A stretch of DNA of 6,659 nucleotides from assembly GCA_937875035.1 (NCBI GenBank), contig CALNCF010000359.1, forward strand, positions 1 through 6,659. Reading direction: 5' to 3'. This stretch comes from an uncultured Sphingobacteriaceae bacterium (lineage in GTDB: Bacteria > Bacteroidota > Bacteroidia > Sphingobacteriales > Sphingobacteriaceae). Below the pieces are notes generated by a model that did not search any database, was not told the origin of the DNA, and was given only the letters and a program-made list of their open reading frames with translations. The position numbers and the translations under genes were made by a program. Below are positions 1 to 5,180 of the stretch, piece by piece. Within the stretch, counting starts at the first letter, position 1. Each line of letters starts with the position of its first letter.

Positions 1-167
1 AGCTTTGTTACATCCAGCTCTCCTTTAAACGCCTTACGGTTCAGGGTCTCCACATCTTCGATCACACATTCAAACTCCAGGCCTTCGGTATCGATCTTGC
101 CATGGATCATGGCATCGAAGATAAAGGTATCGTTCGGGCAGGGAGAGAAGCCAAGTGTTAATTTCAT
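1..167 (-). CDS. mqnD: 1,4-dihydroxy-6-naphthoate synthase MqnD, N-terminal part (runs off the left edge)
   Basis: Partial gene; 55 codons plus two bases are present, from an ATG at 167. The translation begins MKLTLGFSPCPNDTFIFDAM and continues through VIEDVETLNRKAFKGELDVT. The SPCPNDTF signature near residues 8-15 and the N-R-K-A-F-K-G-E-L-D-V-T-K segment are characteristic of MqnD, a periplasmic-binding-protein-like fold enzyme. In the family, MqnD converts cyclic dehypoxanthinyl futalosine to 1,4-dihydroxy-6-naphthoate in the cytoplasm, a late step of the futalosine route to menaquinone. The start is only about 20 bases beyond the hairpin that follows frr, leaving little room for a separate promoter, and I see no consensus TAnnTTTG there. 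No Shine-Dalgarno precedes it. The identification rests on the N-terminus only; the related enzyme MqnA is the main alternative but lacks this exact opening. Confidence 0.87.
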   Translation of the reverse strand, partial: MKLTLGFSPCPNDTFIFDAMIHGKIDTEGLEFECVIEDVETLNRKAFKGELDVTK

Positions 168-187
168 CGTACTCGTTTTTCTTATAC

Positions 188-217
188 ACAAAAGGACACC
201 CTGAGGCGTCCTTTTGT
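188..217 (-). terminator. Hairpin after frr, probable intrinsic terminator
   Basis: Perfect 10-bp inverted repeat: ACAAAAGGAC (188-197) and GTCCTTTTGT (208-217), with a 10-base loop whose CC and GG could add two pairs. It begins about 20 bases past the frr stop. Read on the minus strand, the T-rich stretch lies mostly inside the 3' arm (CCTTTTGTGTA). Read on the plus strand the T-tract is better (CCTTTTGTTTTTAT), although no plus-strand gene is seen upstream. It may stop frr transcription, perhaps bidirectionally. Efficiency in the frr direction is uncertain. Confidence 0.6.
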
Positions 218-236
218 TTTTATGCGGCGGTGTAAA

Positions 237-800
237 TTATACCGTCATCAAATCTTTTTCCTTTACATCTACGTGCTTATCCACGGCAAGAATAAAGCCA
301 TCGGTCAGTTTCTGAACTTCTCCTTCTCCTGTTTTGATCTCATCTTCAGAAACGCCGTCCTTTTGTAATTTCTTGATCTTTTCGTTGATATCCTTACGGA
401 TGTTACGCACGGCGACCTTGCCGGCTTCACCTTCTGCCTTTACCTTTTTCACCAGGTCTTTACGACGCTCTTCGGTAAGCGGGGGTATATTCAGGCGTAC
501 CACGATACCGTCGTTCTGAGGATTAAGCCCCAGGTTCGCATCAGTAATTGCTTTTTCAATAGCCGGGATCAATGATTTTTCCCAGGGCTGAACCACGATG
601 CTTCTCGCGTCCGGGGTATTTACATTCGATACCTGGCTAAGCGGTGTAGGAGTACCATAGTAGTCTACCATAATGCTATCCAGCATAGAGGGGCTGGCCT
701 TTCCGGCACGGATTCTCAATAATTCTACTTCCACATGATCAACGGCTTTGGCCATGCTGTCTTTTGCTTCCTGTAAAAAGGTTTTAACTCTATCGTCCAT
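237..800 (-). CDS. frr: Ribosome recycling factor
   Basis: RRF is a cytoplasmic protein that, with EF-G, splits the post-termination 70S ribosome so that the subunits can be reused. The 187-residue product matches the usual 185-187 residues. Visible family signatures are R-A-G-K-A-S-P-S-M-L at about 31-40, the YYGTPTPL hinge/domain II region at 47-54, the R-L-N-I-P-P-L-T-E-E-R-R-K-D-L segment at 102-116 and V-R-N-I-R-K-D at 131-137. The long charged helices of domain I occupy both ends. The ATG at 800 gives the expected N-terminus; no Shine-Dalgarno is present and the upstream bases are A/T-rich, as is normal in Bacteroidota. It lies 33 bases after pyrH and is almost certainly co-transcribed with it from the promoter at 1568-1597. 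Identification is secure. Confidence 0.98.
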   Translation of the reverse strand: MDDRVKTFLQEAKDSMAKAVDHVEVELLRIRAGKASPSMLDSIMVDYYGTPTPLSQVSNVNTPDARSIVVQPWEKSLIPAIEKAITDANLGLNPQNDGIVVRLNIPPLTEERRKDLVKKVKAEGEAGKVAVRNIRKDINEKIKKLQKDGVSEDEIKTGEGEVQKLTDGFILAVDKHVDVKEKDLMTV

Positions 801-833
801 ATTTAAGAATGTGTGTTGTTCAAAAATAAAAAA

Positions 834-1541
834 TTATGCGTGAACTAAGGTACCGATATGTTCGCCTTCGGTCAGTTTCAGGAAATTTCCTCTTTTGTTC
901 ATATCAAAGACAATGATTGGAAGGTTGTTCTCCTGGCAAAGTGTAAATGCCGTCATGTCCATTACATTCAGGTTCTTATCGTACACCTCTGTAAAGGTGA
1001 TCTTCTCGTAACGTACGGCAGCCGGGTCTTTCTCCGGATCGGCGGTATAGATCCCATCCACGCGGGTACCTTTCAGCACCACATCCGCTTCGATCTCGAT
1101 AGCTCTTAACGAAGCAGCCGTATCCGTCGTGAAATAAGGGTTTCCTGTTCCGGCACCGAAAATAACCACACGGCCTTTTTCTAGGTGACGTACAGCTCTT
1201 CTGCGGATAAACGGCTCGCAAATCTGCTCCATTTTGATGGCTGATAACAAGCGGGTCTTAATCCCTACTTTTTCCAGCGCATCCTGCAGGGCCATGCTGT
1301 TGATAACCGTAGCCAGCATACCCATGTAGTCGGCCTGTACACGGTCCATGCCGCCTTTCTCTGCATCCAGGCCGCGGTGAATGTTCCCGCCACCAATTAC
1401 AATGGCTACTTCTACACCACTCTCCGCCACTTCTTTAATATCAAGAGCATACTGGTTCACCATTTCGGTATCGATACCGTATTGCTTTTTGCCCATCAGG
1501 GATTCGCCGCTTAACTTGAGGAGGATTCTTTTATATTTCAT
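834..1541 (-). CDS. pyrH: UMP kinase
   Basis: Bacterial-type UMP kinase of the amino-acid-kinase fold: phosphorylates UMP to UDP with ATP in pyrimidine nucleotide synthesis. Length of 235 residues is typical. Motifs seen: K-L-S-G-E at 9-13 (phosphate-binding Lys9), the glycine-rich G-G-G-N at 50-53, D-Y-M-G at 71-74 in the UMP site, G-A-G-T-G-N-P-Y-F-T-T-D at 129-140, and D-M-T-A-F at 195-199. Characterised homologues are hexamers, activated by GTP and inhibited by UTP in many species. The ATG at 1541 gives the conserved M-K-Y-K-R-I-L-L-K-L start. No Shine-Dalgarno precedes it; the leader instead carries CCTCCC, which resembles the anti-Shine-Dalgarno itself. It is separated from tsf by an intrinsic terminator and has its own promoter, so pyrH-frr is a distinct transcription unit. 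Confidence 0.98.
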   Translation of the reverse strand: MKYKRILLKLSGESLMGKKQYGIDTEMVNQYALDIKEVAESGVEVAIVIGGGNIHRGLDAEKGGMDRVQADYMGMLATVINSMALQDALEKVGIKTRLLSAIKMEQICEPFIRRRAVRHLEKGRVVIFGAGTGNPYFTTDTAASLRAIEIEADVVLKGTRVDGIYTADPEKDPAAVRYEKITFTEVYDKNLNVMDMTAFTLCQENNLPIIVFDMNKRGNFLKLTEGEHIGTLVHA

Positions 1542-1567
1542 GGAACAGGGAGGAAAATGAAACTTCG

Positions 1568-1597
1568 CAAAGTTAATTATTTCGCAAAGGGTTCAAA
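1568..1597 (-). promoter_or_regulatory. Bacteroidota-type promoter for pyrH-frr
   Basis: On the minus strand TTTG (1597-1594) is followed by an 18-base spacer and TAACTTTG (1575-1568), a full match to the Bacteroidota housekeeping -7 consensus TAnnTTTG with an acceptable -33. A transcription start near 1560 is expected, giving a leader of about 20 bases before pyrH. It sits directly downstream of the tsf terminator, where a new promoter is needed. A 9-bp direct repeat overlaps the -7 box and spacer (see findings). Confidence 0.75.
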
Positions 1598-1606
1598 CGT
1601 ATGGAC

Positions 1607-1634
1607 AAAAAAAATCCCGCCGTTCTGGCGGGAT
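1607..1634 (-). terminator. Intrinsic terminator after tsf
   Basis: Minus-strand hairpin with an 8-bp perfect GC-rich stem, ATCCCGCC/GGCGGGAT (arms 1627-1634 and 1614-1621), a 5-base loop, and an uninterrupted run of T on the minus strand (complement of the A-run 1607-1614). It begins 16 bases past the tsf stop codon. This is a textbook Rho-independent terminator and ends the rplM-rpsI-rpsB-tsf unit. Confidence 0.92.
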
Positions 1635-1649
1635 CAGTTATTTTAACGA

Positions 1650-2492
1650 TTAAGCACCTAAGGCTACCCGTTTAAACGCGGTAACTGTCAGACCCTTTTC
1701 GATATCATTCAGCATTTGAGCAACTGTTTTAGAGCTGTCTTTTACGAACTCCTGGTTAAGCAGGGTAGAGTCTTTGTAGAATTTGTTCAGCTTACCCTGA
1801 GCGATCTTTTCTACCATATCTTCTGCCTTGCCTTCCGCACGGATCTGGTCTTTAGCGATCTCCAGCTCACGTTCGATGATCGTTGAATCCACACCGTCCT
1901 TATCAACGGCTACCGGGTTCATCGCAGCGATCTGCATAGCCACATCCTTACCCGCTTCGTCTGCCTTACCGGCAGCATCAGAAGTTAAGGCAACCAATAC
2001 ACCCAGCTTGTAACCGGCATGGATATAAGGAACTACTTTCTCGCCTGTAAGTGTTTCATATTTAGATACGCCGATCTTCTCGCCGATCTTACCTGTCTGA
2101 TCGATGATCGCATCAGATAAAGCGACACCGTTCAGGCTTAATGCCAGCAGGTCTTCTTTGCTTGCCGGAGTGTTTGCGATAGCCAGGTCAGCGATCGCGT
2201 TACCGAAAGCAACGAAGTCAGCGTTCTTAGCTACGAAATCCGTTTCGCAGTTCAATTCAATAATGATTCCTTTTTTACCATCGGCGGTTGTTTTTGCAAT
2301 TACCACACCTTCCGCAGCATCACGATCCTGGCGGCTTGCCGCTACTTTCGCGCCTTTCTTTCTAAGGTAATCGATCGCTGCTTCGAAATCGCCGTTAGAC
2401 TCTGTCAATGCTTTTTTGCAATCCATCATTCCTGCGCCGGTTTGTAATCTCAGCTTGTTTACATCTGCCGCGCTAATTGTTACTGTAGACAT
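1650..2492 (-). CDS. tsf: Translation elongation factor Ts
   Basis: EF-Ts is the guanine nucleotide exchange factor that regenerates EF-Tu-GTP from EF-Tu-GDP in the cytoplasm. The 280-residue protein opens with the UBA-like N-terminal domain (about 5-45), including L-R-L-Q-T-G-A-G-M-M-D-C-K-K-A-L, and carries the T-D-F-V motif at 84-87 that in the family contacts EF-Tu and helps displace magnesium. The H-A-G-Y-K-L-G-V-L-V strand in the core domain and M-N-P-V-A-V are also typical. The ATG at 2492 gives a standard start; its leader is a purine stretch (AAAGAAAGAAAAG) rather than a Shine-Dalgarno. tsf follows rpsB, the near-universal bacterial pairing, but across a 115-base spacer with a large inverted repeat that may modulate read-through. 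I see no TAnnTTTG promoter in that spacer, so transcription probably comes from upstream. Confidence 0.98.
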   Translation of the reverse strand: MSTVTISAADVNKLRLQTGAGMMDCKKALTESNGDFEAAIDYLRKKGAKVAASRQDRDAAEGVVIAKTTADGKKGIIIELNCETDFVAKNADFVAFGNAIADLAIANTPASKEDLLALSLNGVALSDAIIDQTGKIGEKIGVSKYETLTGEKVVPYIHAGYKLGVLVALTSDAAGKADEAGKDVAMQIAAMNPVAVDKDGVDSTIIERELEIAKDQIRAEGKAEDMVEKIAQGKLNKFYKDSTLLNQEFVKDSSKTVAQMLNDIEKGLTVTAFKRVALGA

Positions 2493-2520
2493 ATTTTTCT
2501 TTTCTTTCTTTAAAACTGAT

Positions 2521-2610
2521 TAAAAAATTAAAGGTTAAAAAGCTATAAGTTAAAGGTCAGTATAATCAGAAACCCTCAAGCCTTATAACCTTTTAACCTC
2601 TAAAAAATTA
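2521..2610. repeat. 70-bp palindromic element flanked by a 10-bp direct repeat, between rpsB and tsf
   Basis: Two 18-base arms (2532-2549 and 2582-2599) form an inverted repeat with two mismatches as DNA. In minus-strand RNA both mismatches become G-U wobbles, so the transcript can form an unbroken 18-bp helix. An inner 8-bp helix is possible in the 32-base loop (TTGAGGGT with ACCTTTAA). The whole block is bracketed by identical 10-mers TAAAAAATTA at 2521-2530 and 2601-2610, the latter containing the rpsB stop codon. After the hairpin, in the direction of transcription, comes TTAATTTTTTA. It could be a small palindromic mobile element with a target-site duplication, an attenuator between rpsB and tsf, or both. 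The repeat structure is directly visible; its function is inferred. Confidence 0.7.
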
Positions 2611-3441
2611 TTCTGCTGATTTCTCAGCTTCTGCTTCTGGTTTTACCGCTGTTGTTGTTTTTCTGCGGGGAGCTTTTTTCTCTTCAGCACCTTCATTTTC
2701 AGCGTTTGCTTTTGCAGCTGCGCCTTCTTTTTCAGCTTCTTCTTCACGCTCTCTCTTACGCTCATCCAAACCTTCCTGGATCGCCTGGGTAATGATACCG
2801 GTGATCAGGGCAATTGATTTGGTAGCATCATCATTCGCAGGGATAGAGAAATCGATGTTGGTCGGGTCAGAGTTGGTATCCACCATTGCAAAGGTCGGGA
2901 TGTTCAACTTGATCGCCTCAGTAACCGCGATGTGCTCTTTCTTTACGTCGATCAGGAATAACGCAGCAGGAAGACGGTTCAGGTCGGCAATACCGCCCAG
3001 TACCCTTTCCAGCTTGATACGCTCACGGGAGATCATCAGTTTTTCTTTCTTAGATAAGATATCGTAAGTACCGTCTTTGGTTAACTTATCGATATTGGTC
3101 ATCTTTTTAATTGATTTTCTTACCGTCGCGAAGTTGGTTAACATACCACCCAACCATCTTTCGGTGATGTACGGCATGTTTACGGTCTTTGCATATTCTG
3201 CAACGATGTCTTTAGCCTGTTTCTTGGTCGCTACGAACAGAACCTTACGTCCTGACTTTACGATCTGCTTGATCGCAGAAGCAGCTTCTTCGATTTTTAC
3301 TAAAGTTTTATTTAAGTCGATAATGTGAATGCCATTACGCTCCATGAAAATATACGGAGCCATTTTTGGATTCCATTTTCTTGTCAAGTGTCCAAAGTGA
3401 ACACCTGCATCCAATAAGTCTTGATATGTTGTTCTAGCCAT
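2608..3441 (-). CDS. rpsB: 30S ribosomal protein S2
   Basis: S2 (uS2) binds the head/body junction of the 30S subunit and is needed for late assembly. From the ATG at 3441 the protein has 277 residues. Family motifs are D-A-G-V-H-F-G-H at 11-18, W-N-P-K-M-A-P-Y-I-F at 23-32, E-R-W-L-G-G-M-L-T-N at 94-103 and V-D-T-N-S-D-P at 187-193. Residues after about 226 form a charged Glu/Lys/Ala-rich tail, longer than in the 241-residue E. coli protein and probably disordered; such tails occur in Bacteroidota S2. A TTG at 3456 would extend the frame by five residues, but the 3441 ATG gives the conserved M-A-R-T-T-Y-Q-D-L-L start, and a GGAGG lies 8 bases upstream of it, inside the would-be extension. 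It follows rpsI by 18 bases in one operon. Confidence 0.98.
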   Translation of the reverse strand: MARTTYQDLLDAGVHFGHLTRKWNPKMAPYIFMERNGIHIIDLNKTLVKIEEAASAIKQIVKSGRKVLFVATKKQAKDIVAEYAKTVNMPYITERWLGGMLTNFATVRKSIKKMTNIDKLTKDGTYDILSKKEKLMISRERIKLERVLGGIADLNRLPAALFLIDVKKEHIAVTEAIKLNIPTFAMVDTNSDPTNIDFSIPANDDATKSIALITGIITQAIQEGLDERKREREEEAEKEGAAAKANAENEGAEEKKAPRRKTTTAVKPEAEAEKSAE

Positions 3442-3449
3442 TGTTTGAT

Positions 3450-3454
3450 CCTCC
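3450..3454 (-). promoter_or_regulatory. Strong Shine-Dalgarno of rpsB
   Basis: Minus-strand GGAGG ends 8 bases before the ATG at 3441, an ideal spacing. It decides the rpsB start in favour of 3441 over the in-frame TTG at 3456. No other complete gene start in this window has a comparable site. Confidence 0.8.
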
Positions 3455-3459
3455 AAAAA

Positions 3460-3849
3460 TTAACGTTTACTAAACTGAAATTTCCTTCTCGCTTTTCTGC
3501 GACCTGGTTTCTTACGCTCCACCATACGGCTGTCGCGTGTCATCAGGCTCTTAATCTTCAAGACTGCTCTCTTTTCAGGATCCAGTTCAACAATCGCTTT
3601 GGCAATCGCTAAACGAACAGCTGACGCTTGTCCGGTGATACCACCACCATCAACAGTTACAGTTACATCGAACTTCTCAAGCTGGTCTGCAACCAGTAAT
3701 GATTGTGTAACGACATATTGTAATGGTAATGTAGGAAAGTATTCTTTATAGTCTTTTCCGTTAACGGTGATCGTACCGTTTCCGTCTTTCAGGTAAATAC
3801 GGGCAACAGCCGTTTTTCTTCTTCCTGAGGTATTGGTTACTGTAGTCAT
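3460..3849 (-). CDS. rpsI: 30S ribosomal protein S9
   Basis: S9 (uS9) is a small-subunit head protein whose C-terminal tail reaches the P-site tRNA anticodon stem-loop. The 129-residue length is typical. The N-terminus carries S-G-R-R-K-T-A-V-A-R (8-17), the core has the V-D-G-G-G-I-T-G-Q motif (67-74 region), and the basic C-terminus K-K-P-G-R-R-K-A-R-R-K-F-Q-F-S-K-R ends in the invariant Ser-Lys-Arg. The ATG at 3849 lies 8 bases after the rplM stop, so the two are co-transcribed and perhaps translationally coupled, as in nearly all bacteria. Only a weak purine stretch (AGAGAG) abuts the start. Identification is secure. Confidence 0.98.
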   Translation of the reverse strand: MTTVTNTSGRRKTAVARIYLKDGNGTITVNGKDYKEYFPTLPLQYVVTQSLLVADQLEKFDVTVTVDGGGITGQASAVRLAIAKAIVELDPEKRAVLKIKSLMTRDSRMVERKKPGRRKARRKFQFSKR

Positions 3850-3857
3850 CTCTCTGA

Positions 3858-4301
3858 TTATAATTTAATGGTTTTAGGAGTTTGTGCCGCGTGAGGATGT
3901 TCCCCGCCTGCATACACATGTAAATTTTTGAAAATCTTGTTTCCTAACTTGTTTTTAGGAAGCATACCTCTCACCGCTTTCTCAACTACGCGAGTAGGGT
4001 GTTTTTCCATTAACTCTTTTGGAGAGATAAATTTCTGACCACCTGGATAGCCTGTATAGGAAACGTATTCTTTTTCTTCGAATTTCTTTCCTGTAAGTCT
4101 AACCTTGTCTGCGTTAATAACAATGACGTTATCTCCGCAGTCTACGTGAGGGGTGAACGAAGGCTTGTGTTTTCCTCTCAGGATCATCGCGATCTTGGAA
4201 GACAAGCGCCCCAGAATCTCTGCATTGGCGTCGATTACGACCCATTGCTTCTCAACAGTTTTATTGTTGGCAGAGACAGTTTTGTAACTTAACGTATTCA
4301 T
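3858..4301 (-). CDS. rplM: 50S ribosomal protein L13
   Basis: L13 (uL13) is an early-assembly 23S rRNA-binding protein of the large subunit. The product has 147 residues, close to the usual 142-150. Visible signatures are W-V-V-I-D-A-N-A-E-I-L-G-R-L-S-S at 20-35, G-D-N-V-I-V-I-N-A-D-K-V at 56-67, R-G-M-L-P-K-N-K-L-G at 111-120 and Y-A-G-G-E-H-P-H-A-A-Q at 130-140. It is the first gene of the rplM-rpsI-rpsB-tsf operon, and its ATG at 4301 is preceded by an A/T-rich leader without a Shine-Dalgarno. In E. coli and B. subtilis the rplM-rpsI leader is a regulatory target; here a short hairpin lies at the predicted 5' end of the transcript, so autoregulation is conceivable but not shown. Confidence 0.98.
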   Translation of the reverse strand: MNTLSYKTVSANNKTVEKQWVVIDANAEILGRLSSKIAMILRGKHKPSFTPHVDCGDNVIVINADKVRLTGKKFEEKEYVSYTGYPGGQKFISPKELMEKHPTRVVEKAVRGMLPKNKLGNKIFKNLHVYAGGEHPHAAQTPKTIKL

Positions 4302-4347
4302 GCGCTAATAAATAATAATTAATTGATTTTTAAATATTTACTCTGAT

Positions 4348-4365
4348 TCCCGACACAATTCGGGA
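4348..4365 (-). promoter_or_regulatory. Hairpin at the start of the rplM leader
   Basis: Six-bp inverted repeat TCCCGA/TCGGGA (arms 4348-4353 and 4360-4365) with a 6-base loop. It starts three bases after the -7 box (4369-4376), about where transcription should begin, so it would form the 5' end of a leader of roughly 60 bases. It may protect the mRNA or take part in ribosomal-protein regulation. The stem is visible; the role is a guess. Confidence 0.4.
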
Positions 4366-4368
4366 CGG

Positions 4369-4398
4369 CAAAGATAGCAGTAATAATTTAACTATCAA
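4369..4398 (-). promoter_or_regulatory. Bacteroidota-type promoter for the rplM-rpsI-rpsB-tsf operon
   Basis: On the minus strand TTG (4398-4396) is followed by 19 bases and TATCTTTG (4376-4369), a full match to the -7 consensus TAnnTTTG with good -33 spacing. The spacer is A/T-rich. Transcription should start near 4360-4366, about 60 bases before the rplM ATG. This is the best promoter in the window and fits the high expression expected of ribosomal protein genes. Confidence 0.83.
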
Positions 4399-4478
4399 GG
4401 CTTTTATACAAAAAGAACCGGGAAACAGCCTCTCCGGCACATTTGGATAAGCTAAATTTTTCATACATTAACCCCGTT

Positions 4479-5162
4479 ATGAGAGTGCTGATTATTGAAG
4501 ACGAGCCGAAAGTAGCCCTTTTTATAGAAAAGGGGCTGAATGAGAACGGGTATATCACCGATATTGCCTACGACGGGGTGATGGGGAAGAAGCTTGTGGA
4601 GCAGAACATATACAATGCCATTATACTCGATGTAAACCTGCCCCTGATCAACGGGTATGAGCTCTGTGCCCATATCCGCACCTTTAACAAGCAGATCCCT
4701 ATTATCATGCTCACGGCGTTCAGCTCGCTCGACAATAAGCTCGATGGGTTTAACTCCGGGGCAGATGATTACCTGATCAAACCCTTTGAATTCAGGGAGC
4801 TGCTGGCGAGGGTAAAAGCCCTGATGAACCGCTCTTCGAACCAGGGCCAGGTTGGAAATACCCTTAAAGTAGACGATCTTGAAATGAACCTCGATACCAA
4901 ATCGGTAACCCGTGGTGGAAGAAAGATCGAATTAACGGCCAAGGAGTTTGCCCTGCTGCTGTTCTTTATCCGCAGCAAAGGGCGGATGATCACCCGTTCG
5001 GAGATCGCGGAGAAGGTCTGGGACATTAATTTCAACACCGGGACCAATATCGTGGATGTATATGTGAACTTCCTGCGGAAGAAAATAGACAAGGATTTCC
5101 CTAAAAAGCTCATTCATACCCAGATCGGGATGGGTTATATCCTCCGGGATGATATAGACTAA
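4479..5162 (+). CDS. OmpR/PhoB-family response regulator
   Basis: DNA-binding transcription factor controlled by phosphotransfer from the kinase encoded next to it. From the ATG at 4479 it has 227 residues, the usual family length. The receiver domain (about 1-118) shows the acidic pair E7/D8, phosphoacceptor D51 in I-I-L-D-V-N-L-P, T79 and K101 in I-K-P-F. The winged-helix domain (about 128-225) has L-T-A-K-E-F at 152-157, the recognition helix around 189-203 (T-N-I-V-D-V-Y-V-N-F-L-R-K-K-I) and the wing G-M-G-Y-I-L at 217-222. A TTG at 4443 would add 12 residues, but the receiver begins at M-R-V-L-I-I-E-D-E, so 4479 is preferred. It is divergent from rplM and followed 18 bases later by the kinase. 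It resembles the CusR/heavy-metal branch, but the stimulus cannot be read from the sequence. All key residues are intact. Confidence 0.95.
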   Translation: MRVLIIEDEPKVALFIEKGLNENGYITDIAYDGVMGKKLVEQNIYNAIILDVNLPLINGYELCAHIRTFNKQIPIIMLTAFSSLDNKLDGFNSGADDYLIKPFEFRELLARVKALMNRSSNQGQVGNTLKVDDLEMNLDTKSVTRGGRKIELTAKEFALLLFFIRSKGRMITRSEIAEKVWDINFNTGTNIVDVYVNFLRKKIDKDFPKKLIHTQIGMGYILRDDID

Positions 5163-5180
5163 CGATTTTTAACAAGACGC

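Noticed and set aside
1557..1646. A 29-codon plus-strand frame with GGGAGG upstream (MKLRKVNYFAKG...), inside the tsf-pyrH spacer
   Set aside because: Its bases are fully explained by the minus-strand terminator of tsf and the pyrH promoter, and the apparent Shine-Dalgarno is the complement of the pyrH leader. The encoded peptide resembles nothing I know.
2104..2370. An 88-codon plus-strand frame opposite tsf
   Set aside because: It is antisense to the highly conserved N-terminal half of EF-Ts; no domain or upstream signal is seen.
3442..3456. Five-codon N-terminal extension of rpsB from TTG at 3456
   Set aside because: The extension overlaps the GGAGG that serves the ATG at 3441, and the family starts at M-A-R-T-T.
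4418..4436. CCGG...CCGG inverted bases in the rplM-regulator intergenic region
   Set aside because: Only 4 bp of symmetry with a long interval; not distinguishable from chance.
4442..4471. Possible plus-strand promoter for the regulator-kinase operon: TTTG (4442-4445), 18 bases, TACATTAA (4464-4471)
   Set aside because: TACATTAA misses the last two bases of TAnnTTTG, and the implied start would leave almost no leader before the ATG at 4479. Too weak to list as a feature; the real promoter was not identified.
4443..4478. Twelve-codon extension of the response regulator from TTG at 4443
   Set aside because: Receiver domains begin at the M-R-V-L-I-I-E-D-E strand, and the extra residues look like leader sequence.
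4769..5113. A 114-codon minus-strand frame inside the response regulator gene
   Set aside because: It overlaps a regulator with intact receiver and winged-helix motifs. Its own translation has no recognisable domain; it is an antisense shadow.
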